From NCBI GenBank assembly GCA_002197995.1, contig NGZR01000001.1:992001-1056000 (forward strand): a DNA stretch of 64,000 bases, given 5' to 3'. A program made the position numbers and the translations under genes. This document shows positions 1 through 13,695 of this stretch, one piece after another (positions within the stretch are counted from its first letter, which is position 1; each line of letters opens with the position of its first letter). The notes below the pieces were generated by a model. It made no database searches. It was given only the letters and a program-made list of their open reading frames with translations, and was not told where the DNA came from. This DNA is from Gaeumannomyces sp. JS-464 (Eukaryota > Ascomycota > Sordariomycetes > Magnaporthales > Magnaporthaceae).

Positions 1-1168
1 GTCTGCCTAGTCGGAAGAAGGTGCAGGCGGGCATGATGTTGGGCATCGGTGCCATGTGAGTAGATCCCCAGCATAAACCGCAGACCTGATTGGCTCTCTG
101 CCACCTCGTACGCGCCAGCTTACTGACATACTTCAATGTGTGTTCGCCGCAGTGCCACTTTGGTCAGCTTCCTCCGGCTTCAGAGACTGGTGACGTACGC
201 TGCGTCGCCCAACGCGACACGGGAGAACTACGGCGGCACCGCATGGTCACTCGTGGGGATTAGCATTGCCATCATCTGCACCTGCCTGCCGGAGTCTCCT
301 GCTTCTACGGGTCATGCCTGAGGCGTGGCTCCGTGTCACGGGCAAGTCGTCGCGGCCGACGTCGGCGCAGGCAGCATCTCGGCCGACGTCTGCCCAGCCG
401 CGAAATCCATACCTCTCGGAACTCCGGGCCAAGGTGCCGAGGCCGATCTCGACCTTTACCAGACGCTGCAGCGGCAAAGAGAGCTTCGAAACTGAGACCA
501 AGACTGACCATTTCAGCCCGACTCGTCGGCCAAGCATCGCGGACTTTCTGGTGGAGAAGCTCGCCAGCGCCAAGGAAGGGTCGACCTTTTCGGAAGCCAT
601 TGAGGAGGCGCTGAGCATAGCGCTGGGGAAAATTCCCGACGACAAGCCATCTCCCTTCCGGGGGAGCGAGAAAGAGAGCAAACTGGTGCTCAGCGGCGAC
701 AGCCGTTTTGACAGCCGCCTCAATGTGCCTGCGGCGCGGAGTGAACCGGATCTGGCCCTCGAGCGCCGCCTGACCCCAGACTACCTCAGCGTACCCGCGA
801 ACGCGCGACGCGCGGTCGGGCCGGCGGCCATGGCGGCCACCAAGCAGCGCGCCCTAGACTCGCCCTCGGAGGAGCCGGAGAAGCCGCGGCAAGGCGGGGA
901 GGAGGAGGAGGAGCAGGAGCGGGAGCAGCTCGACCTAGCGCCGGTGCCCCCGGTCCCGGCGAAACCGAGCAGGGCCAAGCTGCTGGGCGTCTACCAGCCG
1001 CAGCGGATCGTCGACCCGCGGAAGCTGATAAGCCCGGCCGCCCACCTCTGCTTGTCGCCGCTGCCGTCCGCTTTGGGCTGGGCCACGTTTGGCAGTGCAG
1101 GCGCGGGCTCGCCAAGCACGCCACAGGAGCAGCAGGAGCATGGTGCCCATTCCCCTCTTGGGGACTAG
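1..1168 (+). CDS. Fungal rhodopsin-domain membrane protein, 3' part, with a frame break
   Basis: This is the C-terminal part of a multi-pass plasma-membrane protein of the fungal rhodopsin-like family; the 5' end lies outside the window. The first exon (to 55) reads LPSRKKVQAGMMLGIGA, an intron follows (56-152, GTGAGT donor, CTGAC branch, CAG acceptor), and the next exon contains a hydrophobic segment, an RLQRL motif and SIAIICTCLP, matching the last two helices of the family. Near 289-292 the frame must move by one base to continue into RSLLLLRVMPEAW and the long hydrophilic cytosolic tail, which ends at the TAG at 1166-1168. The tail is rich in Ser, Pro and Glu, with an acidic run near 895-935. 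The frame break could be one extra G, a real lesion, or a small unusual deletion. Family assignment is by motif memory. The role (often linked to sensing or to CFEM-type proteins) is not shown here. Confidence 0.62.
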
Positions 1169-2275
1169 CGTGGCGCCGCCATGTATACTCTCTTTTTTTA
1201 TCGCCTCGTGTCCCTTTCCTTCTTTAGACATGACGTAAGTCGTCTGGCTTGTTTCACTGGTCGATTTCTTGCTATTCCATTTGCACTCGCTTGCCGTTGG
1301 CCACTTGCCGCTTGCCGCTTGTGCACCACGCCTCTAGAATCACAAGCCATCGGGCATCCACTCCTTAGTACCCTGATTTGGCATGCACACTTTTGCGTTC
1401 TGCTCTTTTGGCTTTGGAGCTTCTTGCTCAGGGAAGCTCGAGTAGCACGCGTGGAGTTTGAGACCTGGGCACTCTAGAAGGTCGAGACAATAGAGCCAAA
1501 AACGAATAGGTAGACAGTCAAAATAAAAATAGGCGCCAGCATGCAGGGTGACCTTGAACAACCGTCCCGTCACCCCAAACGCGGGGGAAGAAAGGCGTGC
1601 GCAGTGCGACACAGACACACCACGACAGCAGCCCAGTCACCGTAGAGGCCCTCGGGCGCCCCGATATGGCATGGGCGAGGACCGGGGGAGGGAACCCGCC
1701 GTGCAGGGCTGAACGTTGGCGAGAAAATAAAAGGCCTTGGTGGATGCCCATTGACCTCTGGGTGGAAGAAGCAAAAAAACAAAAACAGCAAAACCCGCCT
1801 GATGGAATTTTCCAGGAAACCAATGACGAGACGACGTTTTTTTTTTTTCCTCTTCCCCTTTCGAGCAATCGCCCGATTGATTCTGTTTTGGGTAACAGCC
1901 CGCACGGTTGGGGTATTTGCGCTCCCAGAGGCTCGGTCAGAGGAATGGAGGCCGCGCCAGGGGGGCTGGTGGTGGGCGGGTGGGTTGCACAGCCCGTTCG
2001 TCGTCCACATGCATAATAACCTCACCGAAAGGCCGCCACCATTCACGTTGGCATTGGGCCCGGCGGGCGGCGCACACCACCACAGCGACCGACTTGCTCC
2101 GCCCGACCTCCGTTCCTGTTCCTGGGCGCCCGGGAGGCTTGTCTGGAGAAAGTGTGTGTGTGTGTGCCGCCGCCGTTGTGTGTGAGTGGGTGTGTGAGCA
2201 AAGTGCGTTTTTTCCCCGCGTGTGACCCGCGCCATCTGCAGCGCAGCGCAGCACAAACCTGCAGTTCCCGCCATT

Positions 2276-2311
<36 letters not shown>

Positions 2312-3736
2312 CACAAACCGGACGCCGCGCGCGTCCCAAACCGACGTCGTGGGGGAGACGCATAGCAAATGGGAAGCTGCCTAGGTAGGTACGGCAGACA
2401 ACAAATGGTGGCCCTCGAGGCTCACGTCAGAAAATCCGGGAACGGGAGATTTCGGGACGCAGTCGGGCAGCGGCAGTATAGAGACCGCTAGAGGCTAGGG
2501 GCAGTCAGGGATCAGAAACAAAAAGAGGGTCATGAGAAATAGAAAAAAAAAAAGTTGTTGGGTGGGGAAAAGAGAGAGACAGAAAAAAAGAGACTGGCAA
2601 CAGGCAGCAGGTATAGTCGATCAGCAGTTTACATAATAATCCTGGCCAAGCCGTCGACGCGGCGAAGAATAACGTTCGACCCAAGAAAGGCAGGTCAGGT
2701 AGGAACCCGAGCGGGTGGTCGATTATCAGGCATCGGGATAACCATGCATGCATGTCGGGTGGAGGCAAGAAAAAGCAGGTTCTGATTTGATGCTAATGCG
2801 GACTGAGGAAACCACCTAGGTAGGTAACTAGAGAGGCGAAAATGCGAAGGTGTATCATGTTAGGAAAAAAAAAAAAGGGAACAAAGACGAGAAAGGAGAA
2901 GCTGGATCTAAATTACATCGAGGGAAAAGGAAAAGGCTTTTCCCATGCCGAAATAGAAGAAAAAAAAAAAGAAATCAAGAAAGAATGCCAAATTCCCATT
3001 AGCCATTAGCCGTCCACCATGCGCGGCCCTCATGATTCGCCAATGGCCGCGACAACGCGGCTTTGTGCAGCTGGGGTTTCCCGTGAAGGAGCGATTCTAA
3101 AATGAATGTAGACCATGAGTGACCCACACACATCGCACCATGTGGGGTCGTGAAAGCGTGCAGGTTGGCCGCCGAAAACACCGAGGCAATGAGAAACTGA
3201 GAGTGGATAAGGCAGAGGGAAAAGAAAGGGAAACAGCCAAAGAAAATCTATAGCGTCGAAAGAGTTGGTGATGCGCTTGCTAGTTGTACAGCTCTCGCTA
3301 GAGCTTGGTCTTGGGCGGCAAGCACGTGGCTGGGGCGTCGCGCCGTGCGCCTGCGCTTGTGCCTGAGCTTGGTGTTTTTTTTGTTGTTGTTTTTTGTGTT
3401 CCTGGGTGTCGCAGAGGGCCATGTGGCTGCCCGCGGGCTGGGTGGTACGGGTTTGCTGTTTTAAGACGAGGAGGACAGGTTTGCTTTCTTGTGCCATTTC
3501 GAGTGCGACGCCAGGAACGTGTAGGCTTCTCCGCCGTGCGCCGGCCAAGTCCTGGCTGGTTTGGTGGTCCTGTCTTGAGTTCGTGCGAAGGCCGGCGGAG
3601 GATAGGTGGAGGGATACAAGGCCAGGACTCTTAGCCTGCCAGCCTCGATCTCCGTCTACCACCGCCGTCATAAAGGAAACCGAATCATAGGTAGGAACGG
3701 TCGTCCGGCCACCACCCCGATGAAGTGTCTTGTTGC
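1169..3736. other. Intergenic, no gene recognised
   Basis: GC-rich spacer interrupted by homopolymer A and T tracts. Open frames here translate to low-complexity or shadow proteins. Copies of a CCTAGGTAGGTA-like motif occur near 2378-2392 and 2813-2828. No tRNA or coding signal was convincing. Confidence 0.6.
2278..2309. repeat. Poly(A) tract, 32 A
   Basis: Uninterrupted run of 32 adenines in GC-rich surroundings. It could be a retroposed poly(A) tail or slippage. No source transcript is recognisable upstream. Confidence 0.95.
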
Positions 3737-3907
3737 TTATCGGGCTGCCGGGACCTGAGCCGTGGTGACCCTGCAGTCCCGGCAGCGGTAGTGGTGGCAG
3801 TCAAGGCAGATCGAGGTTGTCTCCGTCAGCCAGTACTGGTTATTATTGTTACAATGCGAACAGAACCAGACGGTGACGACGGTCCAGTGGGATCGCGACG
3901 GCGGCAT
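3737..3907 (-). CDS. Small protein with three CxxC pairs (putative zinc binder)
   Basis: A 56-residue open frame starts with ATG at 3907 and ends with TAA at 3737. It reads MPPSRSHWTVVTVWFCSHCN and then has two further close pairs, CLDC and CRDC, with HHY between them. The layout W-x-C-x2-C, 13 residues, C-x2-C-x4-C-x2-C resembles a group of short fungal proteins that carry a single zinc-ribbon-like module. The codons keep all six Cys in a compact module, which chance frames rarely do. A good TATA box lies about 245 bases upstream of the ATG, giving a plausible leader of roughly 210 bases. The frame stays open to 4012 without a better start. No function can be named; zinc binding is inferred from the cysteines only. 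A further C-terminal exon cannot be excluded. Confidence 0.5.
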   Translation of the reverse strand: MPPSRSHWTVVTVWFCSHCNNNNQYWLTETTSICLDCHHYRCRDCRVTTAQVPAAR

Positions 3908-4149
3908 GTTGAAGGTTGGTGGAAGAAGTGGTGATTGGTAGAAGAGGTTTGAAGCGCTAGCTTGTGTCAAGAGTCGTTGCTTTGTGCTTGGGGTTTGAGC
4001 AACCGAGATCACAAGATGCTATCTTGAAGACTAAATGTATGGTTCGTGACTCTCTGCGAGACAGTTGTATCAAGGTGGTGGATGGGGTGAGTTGGACGTG
4101 ATGAGGATAAACTGACGAGGTGAGCCTGAGGAGCAAAGCCAACGGATTT

Positions 4150-4163
4150 TAAATATATAGATA
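4150..4163 (-). promoter_or_regulatory. TATA box for the three-CxxC gene
   Basis: On the minus strand the sequence reads TATATATTTAAAA in a GC-rich area, at a sensible distance upstream of the small reading frame starting at 3907. No experimental start site is known. Confidence 0.4.
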
Positions 4164-7100
4164 GATGTGAATGGCAACAGATAGCTCCGCCTGTGAGTCT
4201 GCAAAGAGGAAAAAGGAACAAGGGAACGGGTATGGTGGTCCGCCTCCAGGCGCCCATCCAAGCCCCAACCAGCCCAGCCCACTTGGCCGAGGCAAACGAG
4301 AAGCGCTGGAGCAACGCATCACCAACCCGAGGACACCACAAATTGCCCAGGGAGGCCGATGGCAGCGAAGACGGGAGTCACACGGCCCCATCATCTCCAC
4401 TAGGAGCGGTGTTGCCGGTGAGGCGTCAAGGCAGCGATGGCTCATGACCGGTGACAATATCTGCTTGTGCAGGGCCGTATGCTAAACATATGGCCCGGGG
4501 ATGGAGACATTCACCCGTATCTCACAGACATAACGACCAAACAGCGGGCCCGACTTCTCATGACGACAGGCAGCGAGGGCGGCACAGATGTTTGCCTTGG
4601 GTGTCGGTATCCACGCGCGTGGGAAACGACTACAGCATGCCAGGCATTGACGGATGCGGAGATGGACGGCATGCACCCTGGTTCATGTGCGATCCACGCA
4701 CGCAAGAAGGAAGGGGTGGGTGGTGGCAGCGAGCGGGAGGGGGCGTGCGCCGCGCGCGGCGGAAGGCACCCGGATGGCATTGTGCGCGGGCGAGCATCCC
4801 GCTCAAGTCGGGGCGTTATCGGGTGGAGGGCCACCACAGGGCACACCACCAAAGGCAGCAAGAGGCACCAGGCCAGATGTATGACTCCTGTTCCGAAGGA
4901 GGCATGTTCGAAGACGCATACGGATGCATAGGGTAGCTTCGTCCCGAAAGCACGAAGCCAGCCGGGTCGATGGCAGGGGGTGTAGCGGGGGCGCCGGGAG
5001 GCATGTATGAGCCGAGACGTGCCGTCATGGGTGGGGCCTGTTCGCACGGGGGGTTGTACCCAGGCAGGATGGAGATAGGCGCCAGAGGAGTCGAGCTCGG
5101 TGTATCAAAGATGGAGAGGGTTGCCCGCACTGGAAGGGGTCCTGTGATTGTTGTGGACTGCAGGAAACACGTATGTGCTTCCCCAAGCTTGACGTCGACC
5201 ACCAGGCATGTTTGCCAGGGGGCGTGTGCAACTTGAGGCATTGGTCCGTCGGTCAAGCAAGAGTGACTGTGCGTCAGCATCAAAGAAACGAAGGGGGACG
5301 GTCAGATGCCTGGGCGAGAGTTGGGGAGGGGAGGTAGGGAGATTGGCTTGAAAAACGAATAGCATTGGACTAGCAGCAAGGCTGGGTGTGTGCCCAGGTC
5401 AGGTTTCAGGCCGCAGTCAGTGGCGATGGAAATGGATGGCTCGGGGCGAGCTCTTTGGGGCTGTTCGCCTGCGCAGAGAAATCGCTGGGCACATTGTGTT
5501 CGCCCAGCTGCTGCTGGCTAAGTTGGGCGCGTTTGTTCGGGCTTTTCGTGGTCGGTCTGGTTTATGGTGTTGTCCAGGGCGGAAGTAAACATGATCCGTT
5601 TTCGCGACCGAGACGTTGGAGGAGGGGACAAGCGATCCGACAGGGGTTGGATGCGCGCGACTGAGAGACCAAATTGAGTCGCGGGGACCTTGGTTGAACA
5701 GCGCAAAGGGGCCCGAGCTCGAACAAGACAAGAGCCTCATCTGTGGCTGTGCGGGCACGGGCGCGTGAGGCGTTGCCCAGCTCTGTGTGGTGGCCCTTCA
5801 CTGGCGTGTGGGTGCGTGGCTGCCACTTCAGAGTTGGCCGCTGCTGCGCACAGGCTCATTTGGCAATTGGCCTGGGCGGGTGGAGTCCATCGCCGACAGC
5901 CTACCTAGGCGAACGGGCTCTGGCTCCGGGAGAGGAGACAATCGCGAGCGGCAAGCTGAGTGGCCCATCGGGCAGCTCGGTCAGAGCCAGCACGGCCACG
6001 GGACCCCTCGGCCGCATGCGTTGCTGTTTGCTGACCGAGTTAGCGCGCCGTTTTGCCCCCTGACCAGACGAGCCAGCCCCCTAATTTCTCCTTTTTTTCT
6101 CCTGGATGTTGTCTTTCTCCTCTTTGTCCCGAATGACCTCAGTCTATCAGCCCGGGCAGCTGGTCCTGCCTGGCGATGCCCAAGGCTGATACCCAGTGGC
6201 TGGGTTGGTGAGTGGGCCGTCGTCGCATTTGGCCAACCCGCGCGCTTCTGCTGCCTGGTGGGTTGGTTGTTCGCAGACTCGCGTTGGCAGGGACCGTGGG
6301 CTCTCCTGGGTTTGGGCAGCACCCAGTTGGTCGAGTCCTTCATTCTCAGTTGAATTGGGCCCATTCAATTAATTGACCTCGATTGCTCTGGAGACGCGTC
6401 CCCACGGCCCACGAGCGCTGCCCCACCAGCCCCCCGCATGACGATCCCGACAATGACCGCAAAAGCGGGGACTGTCTCCTTGCTGCCTCCAGCCCGGGTC
6501 CAGTCAGAGAAATGGCCGCGCGAAAGCAATGACCGCATGCCCGCTCGCTCGCGCGATCAGCGTCGGCCATCATGCGTAGCTTCTGTGAATATCCCCCACG
6601 AATTCCCACGCCTGTTGTGCGTGCGTGTCGCGCCTCGAGGCCCGCTGGACCCTGGACCCTGGAGCCCGGGGGCTGGAGGGCCTCCTTGGCTGACTCACGT
6701 AGAGCAGAGCCGCAAGTTCCATGCATGGCATCGCGTCGAGCCCAGGCCAGAGTCCCATTCAAGGGGCATGGCCAGGCCAGGTGCCCAGGCCGCAGCGGGG
6801 TGACTGCATATCGCAGCATATCTTTAGCCTCGCTTTATGGCGAATAAAAGTCGGCGCCAATCGGGAACCTAGAATTTGTGCCAAGAAAGGTCTGTTGGTA
6901 GGTAGGTAGCTTAGGTCGTAATCTGTCTTGACTCTCGAGTCATCGCGATTCGCTCACAGTTCCCTGCCTCAAGGCTTTCTTGCGGCTCTTTTGAGAGGCT
7001 GTGGTTGGCCGAGAACACGAAGTGCAGCAGGATATGACGAGCATGGTCCGGCATGGGCCGATGGCAGCCGCGTCCAGTGACCAAGTGTCGAGAATTCGGA

Positions 7101-9428
7101 TCAAAATTCCACCGTATCTGACACGGCATTTCGGCCCCTTCTCTGTCCGCCCCTGTCGAGATGATGAAGTCACATCAATGGTTCGGGCCCCAAACGGCAA
7201 CGGATCGGTAGATAGGCTGAGCTGTTGCCGTTGAGGGTCTTCGAGGACGCCAGGTTTTCAGAGACCTGAGTGGACGAGCCGTTCCTGAGTCTGAGTGTTT
7301 CCTGGTCGAATCAGGAATTGTTTTGGTATGTGTCAATTCGTTGACCCCGGCTTGGTTCGTTGATCGTCCTTGTTGGACCTGGCAATAGTGTCCAGTGAAC
7401 TGTATTCGTGCTTCCATTGATAACCTTGAACGGCCACATGCCGGGAACGGATCCGATTCAAGGGCCGTGTGTTGCCGGTCTCCGGGACCCAGCAGGCGGA
7501 CCTTCGCTGACTTGTCCGCAACGGGTCGGCGACCACAAGCAAGGCCACCATTCCCGATAATCGTCAGGACATGAGCCTGGGGCAGTCTGCAGAAGGAGGG
7601 CAATATGGAGGAAGAGGGGGCAGGCTAGTAGGTATATATAGACGGCGGAAACAGCAGAGCAATGCGGCTCTGCTCTGGGGCAAGAGCTGAAGAGGGAGAC
7701 GGGCTCGTGCGACGACCCATGACCCAGACAGAACTCGGGCGCTCCGAGACCACCGTCATTGTCAGCCACCAAGGCCCTGCTCGCTCTGGCGGACGAGGAC
7801 ACCGGAGAGCCTGAGGATGTGAGAAATTTGGTGGTGCCTGCATCAGAGTGTTCAACGTGGCGAAGGTGCGGACTTTTGTAAGGCTCAGTGCGAGTCTAGG
7901 GCGTCCTAGGCAGGCGGCGGTGGTGGTGACTACCAGACCGAGAGAGAAAGGGGGAAAGCTGAAGCGAGCTGATGATTCTCGAACAATCACCTGAGTCGAC
8001 GCCGTACTTCTGGTGGGGATCTCTGCGATTCAATTTTGTCACCGCGCGCAAGTCTCCGGTCGGCTGGTATGACTGTCCCCTCGAGGATGGGATCCGGACA
8101 GCCAACGCCCTCGTTGTCAGGGATCAGGTCGGCTTTCCCGAGTAGAATTTGGGTGAAGCTTCACCGCAGGTGTGTCACCGTAGGGATCTTGCCATGACGG
8201 TTCTCCTCTGGTGCAGAGCATCAAGATGCGAGTTAGGCACGTCACAGGACGTGAGGTGATCACCAGGCATCTCCTGGCGCGATGCTTTGTTCAACAGGCC
8301 CAGTGGCAAGCGGCTGTCTCAGGATCCATCAGCATCGAATGGAATGCCCGAGGCTCCAGTCTCTCGTGACAGGACTCCTCTGATTCGAGTGTCATCTGGT
8401 TAGAGTGGCTTTTGAGTCCAAGAAGGCACCCATAAGGCCGCCTATTCTCAGCGGAAGCTTGGCGACATCAGCGTGAATGGGCTGGGCTGCCTGTTGCGGC
8501 TGCTCAAGATGACCAGACACAACCGATATCGACCCTTGGAGGGCGGAGCCGCGGTTGATATCAAGCAAAGCCGGGCAACCGGGTGACCGTTCCGGATCCA
8601 CAGATTGACTGGTTGGGGCCGGAGCCAACTGCCCAACCCCAGAATCGCGTGTGCGTGCATGGCAGAGCCGCAACTCTGAACTGGGAAAGAGCCTCAAAAA
8701 CAACACGTGTTGTCTTTGCCTGAGGCCAAAGCGAGGCCATCGCAATGTTGTCCTGAGGCCAGCAAGACCGGGTCCCAAGCTTTGGACCTTTGGAGCTTCA
8801 AACCTGAGGCACGACCCGTCATCATTCAGTTCGCACGACAACCAAGGCACGAATCCACGAACCGTCGTCATCATCAGTCTGAACGCCAACCAGCCTGAGG
8901 CACGAACCGGCTATCTCTTGCCCGTTCCCCGAGGCCTGCCCTGCGATGCAACCTTGATCAGGGCCCGCAACTTTGCGGCCGAGGCTGACGGTCTGCAGGC
9001 ACAAGGGGGGCGATCGTGATGGGGGGGCCCGCCCGCCCGCGCGATGATCGGAATTTGCGCAAACGAGTGAAGCGGTCGAGTTTTGCAATTTTTTTTTTCT
9101 TTTTTTTTTGTTGCTTCATCCAAGATGAGGCGGTCGGATGGGAACTCGGACGGCAAGCCACGAGTTGTCCCCACCTATAGTGGAGCATCAATTGACGGGC
9201 AACCAGATCCGTGATGGATGGGGGAGCCCTGGAGGTTGGACTCGATCCCATTGGGGGACTCGCTCCAGGAAAGGAAAGCCGCCGTCGACATGCGAGCTCA
9301 TCAGGGCGGCTGCTTGATCTGTCATGTCAGCCAGCCGGTGATGGGTGGCTGGGCGGGTGAATAAAAAAAAAAACAAAAAAAAAAAAAATGGAAAGCAAAG
9401 AAAATCTGCTCCAAATGGGCAAATGTTT

Positions 9429-9466
9429 GGCAACGCTGGCAAAGCCGGCAAAGCTGGCAACGCTGG
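9429..9466. repeat. Short tandem repeat, 9-bp unit x4
   Basis: Four consecutive units of the form GGCAAMGCY, differing at one or two positions each. Confidence 0.85.
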
Positions 9467-12400
9467 ATACGAAGCACACCTTGCGTCGAACCTACAGTAG
9501 CGATCCATGCTAGCACACGCACGGCACACTTGTGTGTGTGTGCCTACCTGAGATAGGCAGCCCGAGCAGCCCGGCTGATGGTGCAGGGAATCAACCGTCT
9601 TGTCATTTTCTCCTCGGCTGCTTCTCCCTTACCGCCACTGCTGTTGTTCGTCCGTCCAGGGATTGAAATAATAATAATAGTAATAATAATATCTTGGTCC
9701 TTGGGCGGTCACTCATCGCAAATTTGCAAACGACCAATCGCTCGAGGACTTTCGTCTTATCCGACCGCCACGGCCGAACCTATCCCCCTGTCGGCCACCC
9801 ACCCAACCCAGGCTGGGTGGCGCGCGTGCTTCCCTGGGAGGAGGAGGAGGGCGGCGGGTGAGCTGATGTGGGGCCGCCCGTCCGTCCGCCGTGTGTCGTT
9901 GCACGGCGTCTGATCCGAGGGCAAAAAAGGTCGGTGTTTTCTTTACTTATGACGGACGGTCCGATTGTCCCACGCATCCAGACGGGACCCGGCCCAAGGC
10001 GAGGGGGAGGGGGAGGAGGAGGTTCCTGACAGCCTGAGAGGCGTGGGGAGGTCAGCAAAGCACGCAACCAAGGCAATCAAAGACAATGAAGGCCTGGCCC
10101 AGGCCCGGTTGCTGCACACAGAGGGAGGGCAGCTATGTGCGTGGTGGGTGGGGGTCCCACGTCCGTCCCTCTTTCGGTCCGCCCAGCGTCGTCAATTTCC
10201 GTCGACCAGAGCTGGGAAAAACTGGCCGCACTTCTGGACTGGCGGTGATACGACAAGGACCGGGCATCTGCGCCACCAGAGGAGAAGGTGGGTGTGAATA
10301 GGTAGGTAGGGATGGATCGGGGAGAGGGCGGCTGCTGGATGCGTGGGGATACTGATGTGCGTGTGTGTACGAAAAGCATACGGGATTTGTGAAGTGTTGT
10401 GTGTACGTTTTGTGCTGTGCCCAGTATGCACGGGTCTGTGTCGCCGCGGCGCCCATGTCTCCTTGCTTTAGCTGCGCGGTTTTTGCAAATCGCCCCTCTC
10501 GTTCGTCGTGTCGTGTCCTGCCAGCCGCCGGGAAACCTTGACACAGGAAATCACAGCTCGTCACCTTTTGCACCAACACGCATTCGGAGTCGCGTCCGGG
10601 CCCCGGCTGGCGCACCCTCCACGGATCCCGCGCTATTCCCCTTTCTCGCGGCTCCGGTGTGATGCCGCCCACATGGTCCCGCTTCGCTGGGACGGGACCA
10701 AGGCAGCGGGGCAGGCAGGCAGAGGTGCTCCGCTTTTTCTGGTTTCTTTTTTTTTTTTTTTTTTTTTTTCTCCCGTTTGCTTTCGTGTCCGTTGGGTTGG
10801 TGGTCACTGATCACTGCCTGACCAGCACCAGCAGACCACCAAGTCGAAAAGGATGGCGAAAAACGTCCGGCACTCGAAAAAAAAAAAAAAAAAAACGACA
10901 GGGAAAACCTGCTGCCAGTCGCCGTCCGTTGCTGCATCTCCCGGGCCCGTCTCCCTATACGCGACCGTCCCTATTACCCAGGATTTTCGTAGCCGATGAC
11001 AGGAAAACGTTAGCTGTCCAATACCTTCCAGGGGAGGGTGAGGGTGTTGTAAGCTGCATCGCGCACTGCATCATGACATGGGGCCGTCGCTTCGGTTAGG
11101 CACGATAGGTTACGTCGTACTGGCGCTAGGGGCGACTAGAGCGGTGCTTTCTGTTTTGCTCTAGCGCCCACCTAGCCCGAGGCTGTGTCCTGGGAGGCGA
11201 GCTGCTTGTTCGCCAGCTCCCTGCCCTCCCTCCGTCTCGCAATCACACCCCCCAGAACAGGACAAAAACTCCATGACGCAGCAGCGTCTTGCTTCCGCAA
11301 ATGTACACCGCTGCTGTGTGCCGCGCACATCCTCCTTCGGTTGGCTGGCTGGCTGGTGCAGTGTGATGGAAGAAAGGCATGTGCATGGCGCGCAACCACA
11401 CAGATGGCCAGAGGGCAGGGGGTGTGCGAGAGAGGTGCAGCACTTCCCCTTTCCAGTGCTTCCATCCATCCATTCACCCGTCCAACGATGCCTCCGATAT
11501 TCCATCCACACACACCTCCGTCCGGGAGCGCGTGGACCGGAGCTGGACGAGGTGCTAGGACACCTCACACCTCCTTCTTGTCAATCCCATACCTCCCTTG
11601 CATTATTATTACCATTATCATGACAACGGCCTTGTGCGAACGCCGGTGCGTCCATCCATCACATCGGCCCATGTCGGTCGATTCTGCTGTGCCGCCGAGT
11701 GTCCCATCTCGCCCCTTGCGCGTGCGCCCTGCTCCGACGATCCCCTCTCGCTCATGTCCCGTCTGGACGCTGGAAGGATTCCTGCTCGTTTTCGTCACTT
11801 GTTTGGTAGCCCCGCCGTTTTCCTGTTTCTTTTTTATCTGCCCGCTGTGCATGTGCGATGCCTCTCCCCGGGTCCCCGAAACAGGCAGGCCCTCCGCTTT
11901 TTTTCGTTTCGTTTAGTACCTGTCCACCCGCTTGCCGCGTGGTGCAAGGATGCCACGCCAGCACGGTACGGTCCTCAACGTCGGGCCTTGCTTCCCGAGG
12001 CCTGCCATCCCCACCCGCCTCGTGCGCTGTTGCTCGCCGGCCGGCCGTATACAGGTCTCGTGGGATGGATATCCGTCGAGATGGGGGCACATGTGCGCCT
12101 GGATGCCCAACACAGGAAGCAACTCGGCAGGCAGCAGGCCAGGGCAGGTGGTGGGTTGACAAGTCAGGCAGGCAGGCCAGGGCAGGCAAGCGGGAGGCAG
12201 GCAGTGTCGCAGCAGCTCCAGGCCTGTCCGAGGCGGTCAGTCGGATCAGCCACGCAGCAAGGGATGCAGCAGGTCCTGCCTGGGGTTGTGTCGGGAATTG
12301 GCGAGCAGAGCTGGGGGAGCGGTGTCGGCGGCTCGCACTCGGCTGCGGTGCCGCGTGGTTGGTCATGATGTCTCCATGGCAGGCTAGCGGCTCGGCAGGC

Positions 12401-13661
12401 GGGTCGGCCAGCTTCGATTTCCCTCTTTCGGTCGGCCGATAGCGTCAGGTCGCCTCGTTCCCTTCTCCGCACTCGATCGCGGCCGCTGATGGGGCCCGCC
12501 GGCTGAGCCGAGATGCAATCCATCAGCACGCACAGGCTGGGTCTCTGGACAGGCAGGGCAGGGCGCGCAGCCGGTCAGAGATTGAGTTTAATCGCTTCCA
12601 GCAAATCCTTCCAACCCTTCCATTTTGCCCGCCCGGGACCACCCGAAAGCCTAAACCGTAAAAATGCGCTTGGTACCTGGACGGCGGCGGCGGGCGATTG
12701 CGGCGGCGGCCAGAAAGACACCAAGATAAATGCCTACCTAAATAAAAATGCAGAAATCGGCCTGGATCCCATCGCCCGCTCCCGACCAGCCCTTTCCCAG
12801 CCCAGCCAAGCGTCAGGCAGGACCGCCGCAACCGCAACCGCCGCCAGAGCGGGGGGCCCTGCTGCAACCGCCGGCGCCGCCAACGCCAGCCAGAGCGAGA
12901 GGGGCGAGTCGAAGCGCAGCCGCAGCCCGTCCGCCGAATTACCAAGAGGCGTAATGCGTGACGCGTGATGCGTGATATGGCACTGTACAACCTGCATTCC
13001 GCTGTGCCACAAATGGCCCTGGTCCAACACGCCAACTTTTCCCGACGGCCGACGGCAGGGAGTGCGTCTAGACAAAGAAGGGCTGACGGGTGAGTATCAA
13101 CGAAGTAGCCCTTGTATCTTTTTTTTCTTCTTTTTTTTTTTTCTTTTCCTTCTCTCTGGACGCCAAGGTGGTGCGTGCTGCATGCTACTTTGGACAAGGT
13201 CGTATCAATGTTCCGTCCCGTTCCTTCTCCTAGCACCGTGGACGCTGCTCCACCAAGACGAGTTCCACACACACCTCATGCTCACACACACTCCTGTCTC
13301 TTGCTTTTCACATACACCTACACACACTCCCTACAGTAGCCGGTAAAAGAAAAGAAAAGAAAAAAAAAAGAAGAAAAAACACTCCCTCCGTGCAACCCCC
13401 CCGACTTGGCTGTACCATGCCCGAAAGGTGTAGGTAGTGAGAGGTGTGGTGTGGCAAGGGCAGCACGTCGTCGCTAGCTGCACCTCCCACGACTTAACGC
13501 TAGGTCCCGAATCCGCTCCTGTTGCTCCCCCTCGCTCGCACTCTGAATCGCTGGACCGCTGTCCTGGGCCGGGGAGTTCGGGCAAGTGAGGCGCGACCAA
13601 GCACCATCGGAGGGCTAGTCCCGACCCCGTCGAGTGTGGGTGCTCGCCCTGCCCGCTGCTG

Positions 13662-13695
13662 CTCCTCCTCCTCCTCCTCCTCCTCCTCCTCCTCC
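13662..13695. repeat. (CTC)n microsatellite
   Basis: About eleven CTC units in a row, inside a pyrimidine-rich stretch. Confidence 0.9.

Noticed and set aside
4816..5283. 155-codon minus-strand frame with Pro-rich middle
   Set aside because: The middle part looks somewhat protein-like, but ends are random, other frames overlap, and no splice partner or domain was found.
11185..11916. 243-codon plus-strand frame
   Set aside because: No domain, overlaps several other open frames on both strands, and shows low-complexity and hydrophobic runs typical of GC-rich chance frames.
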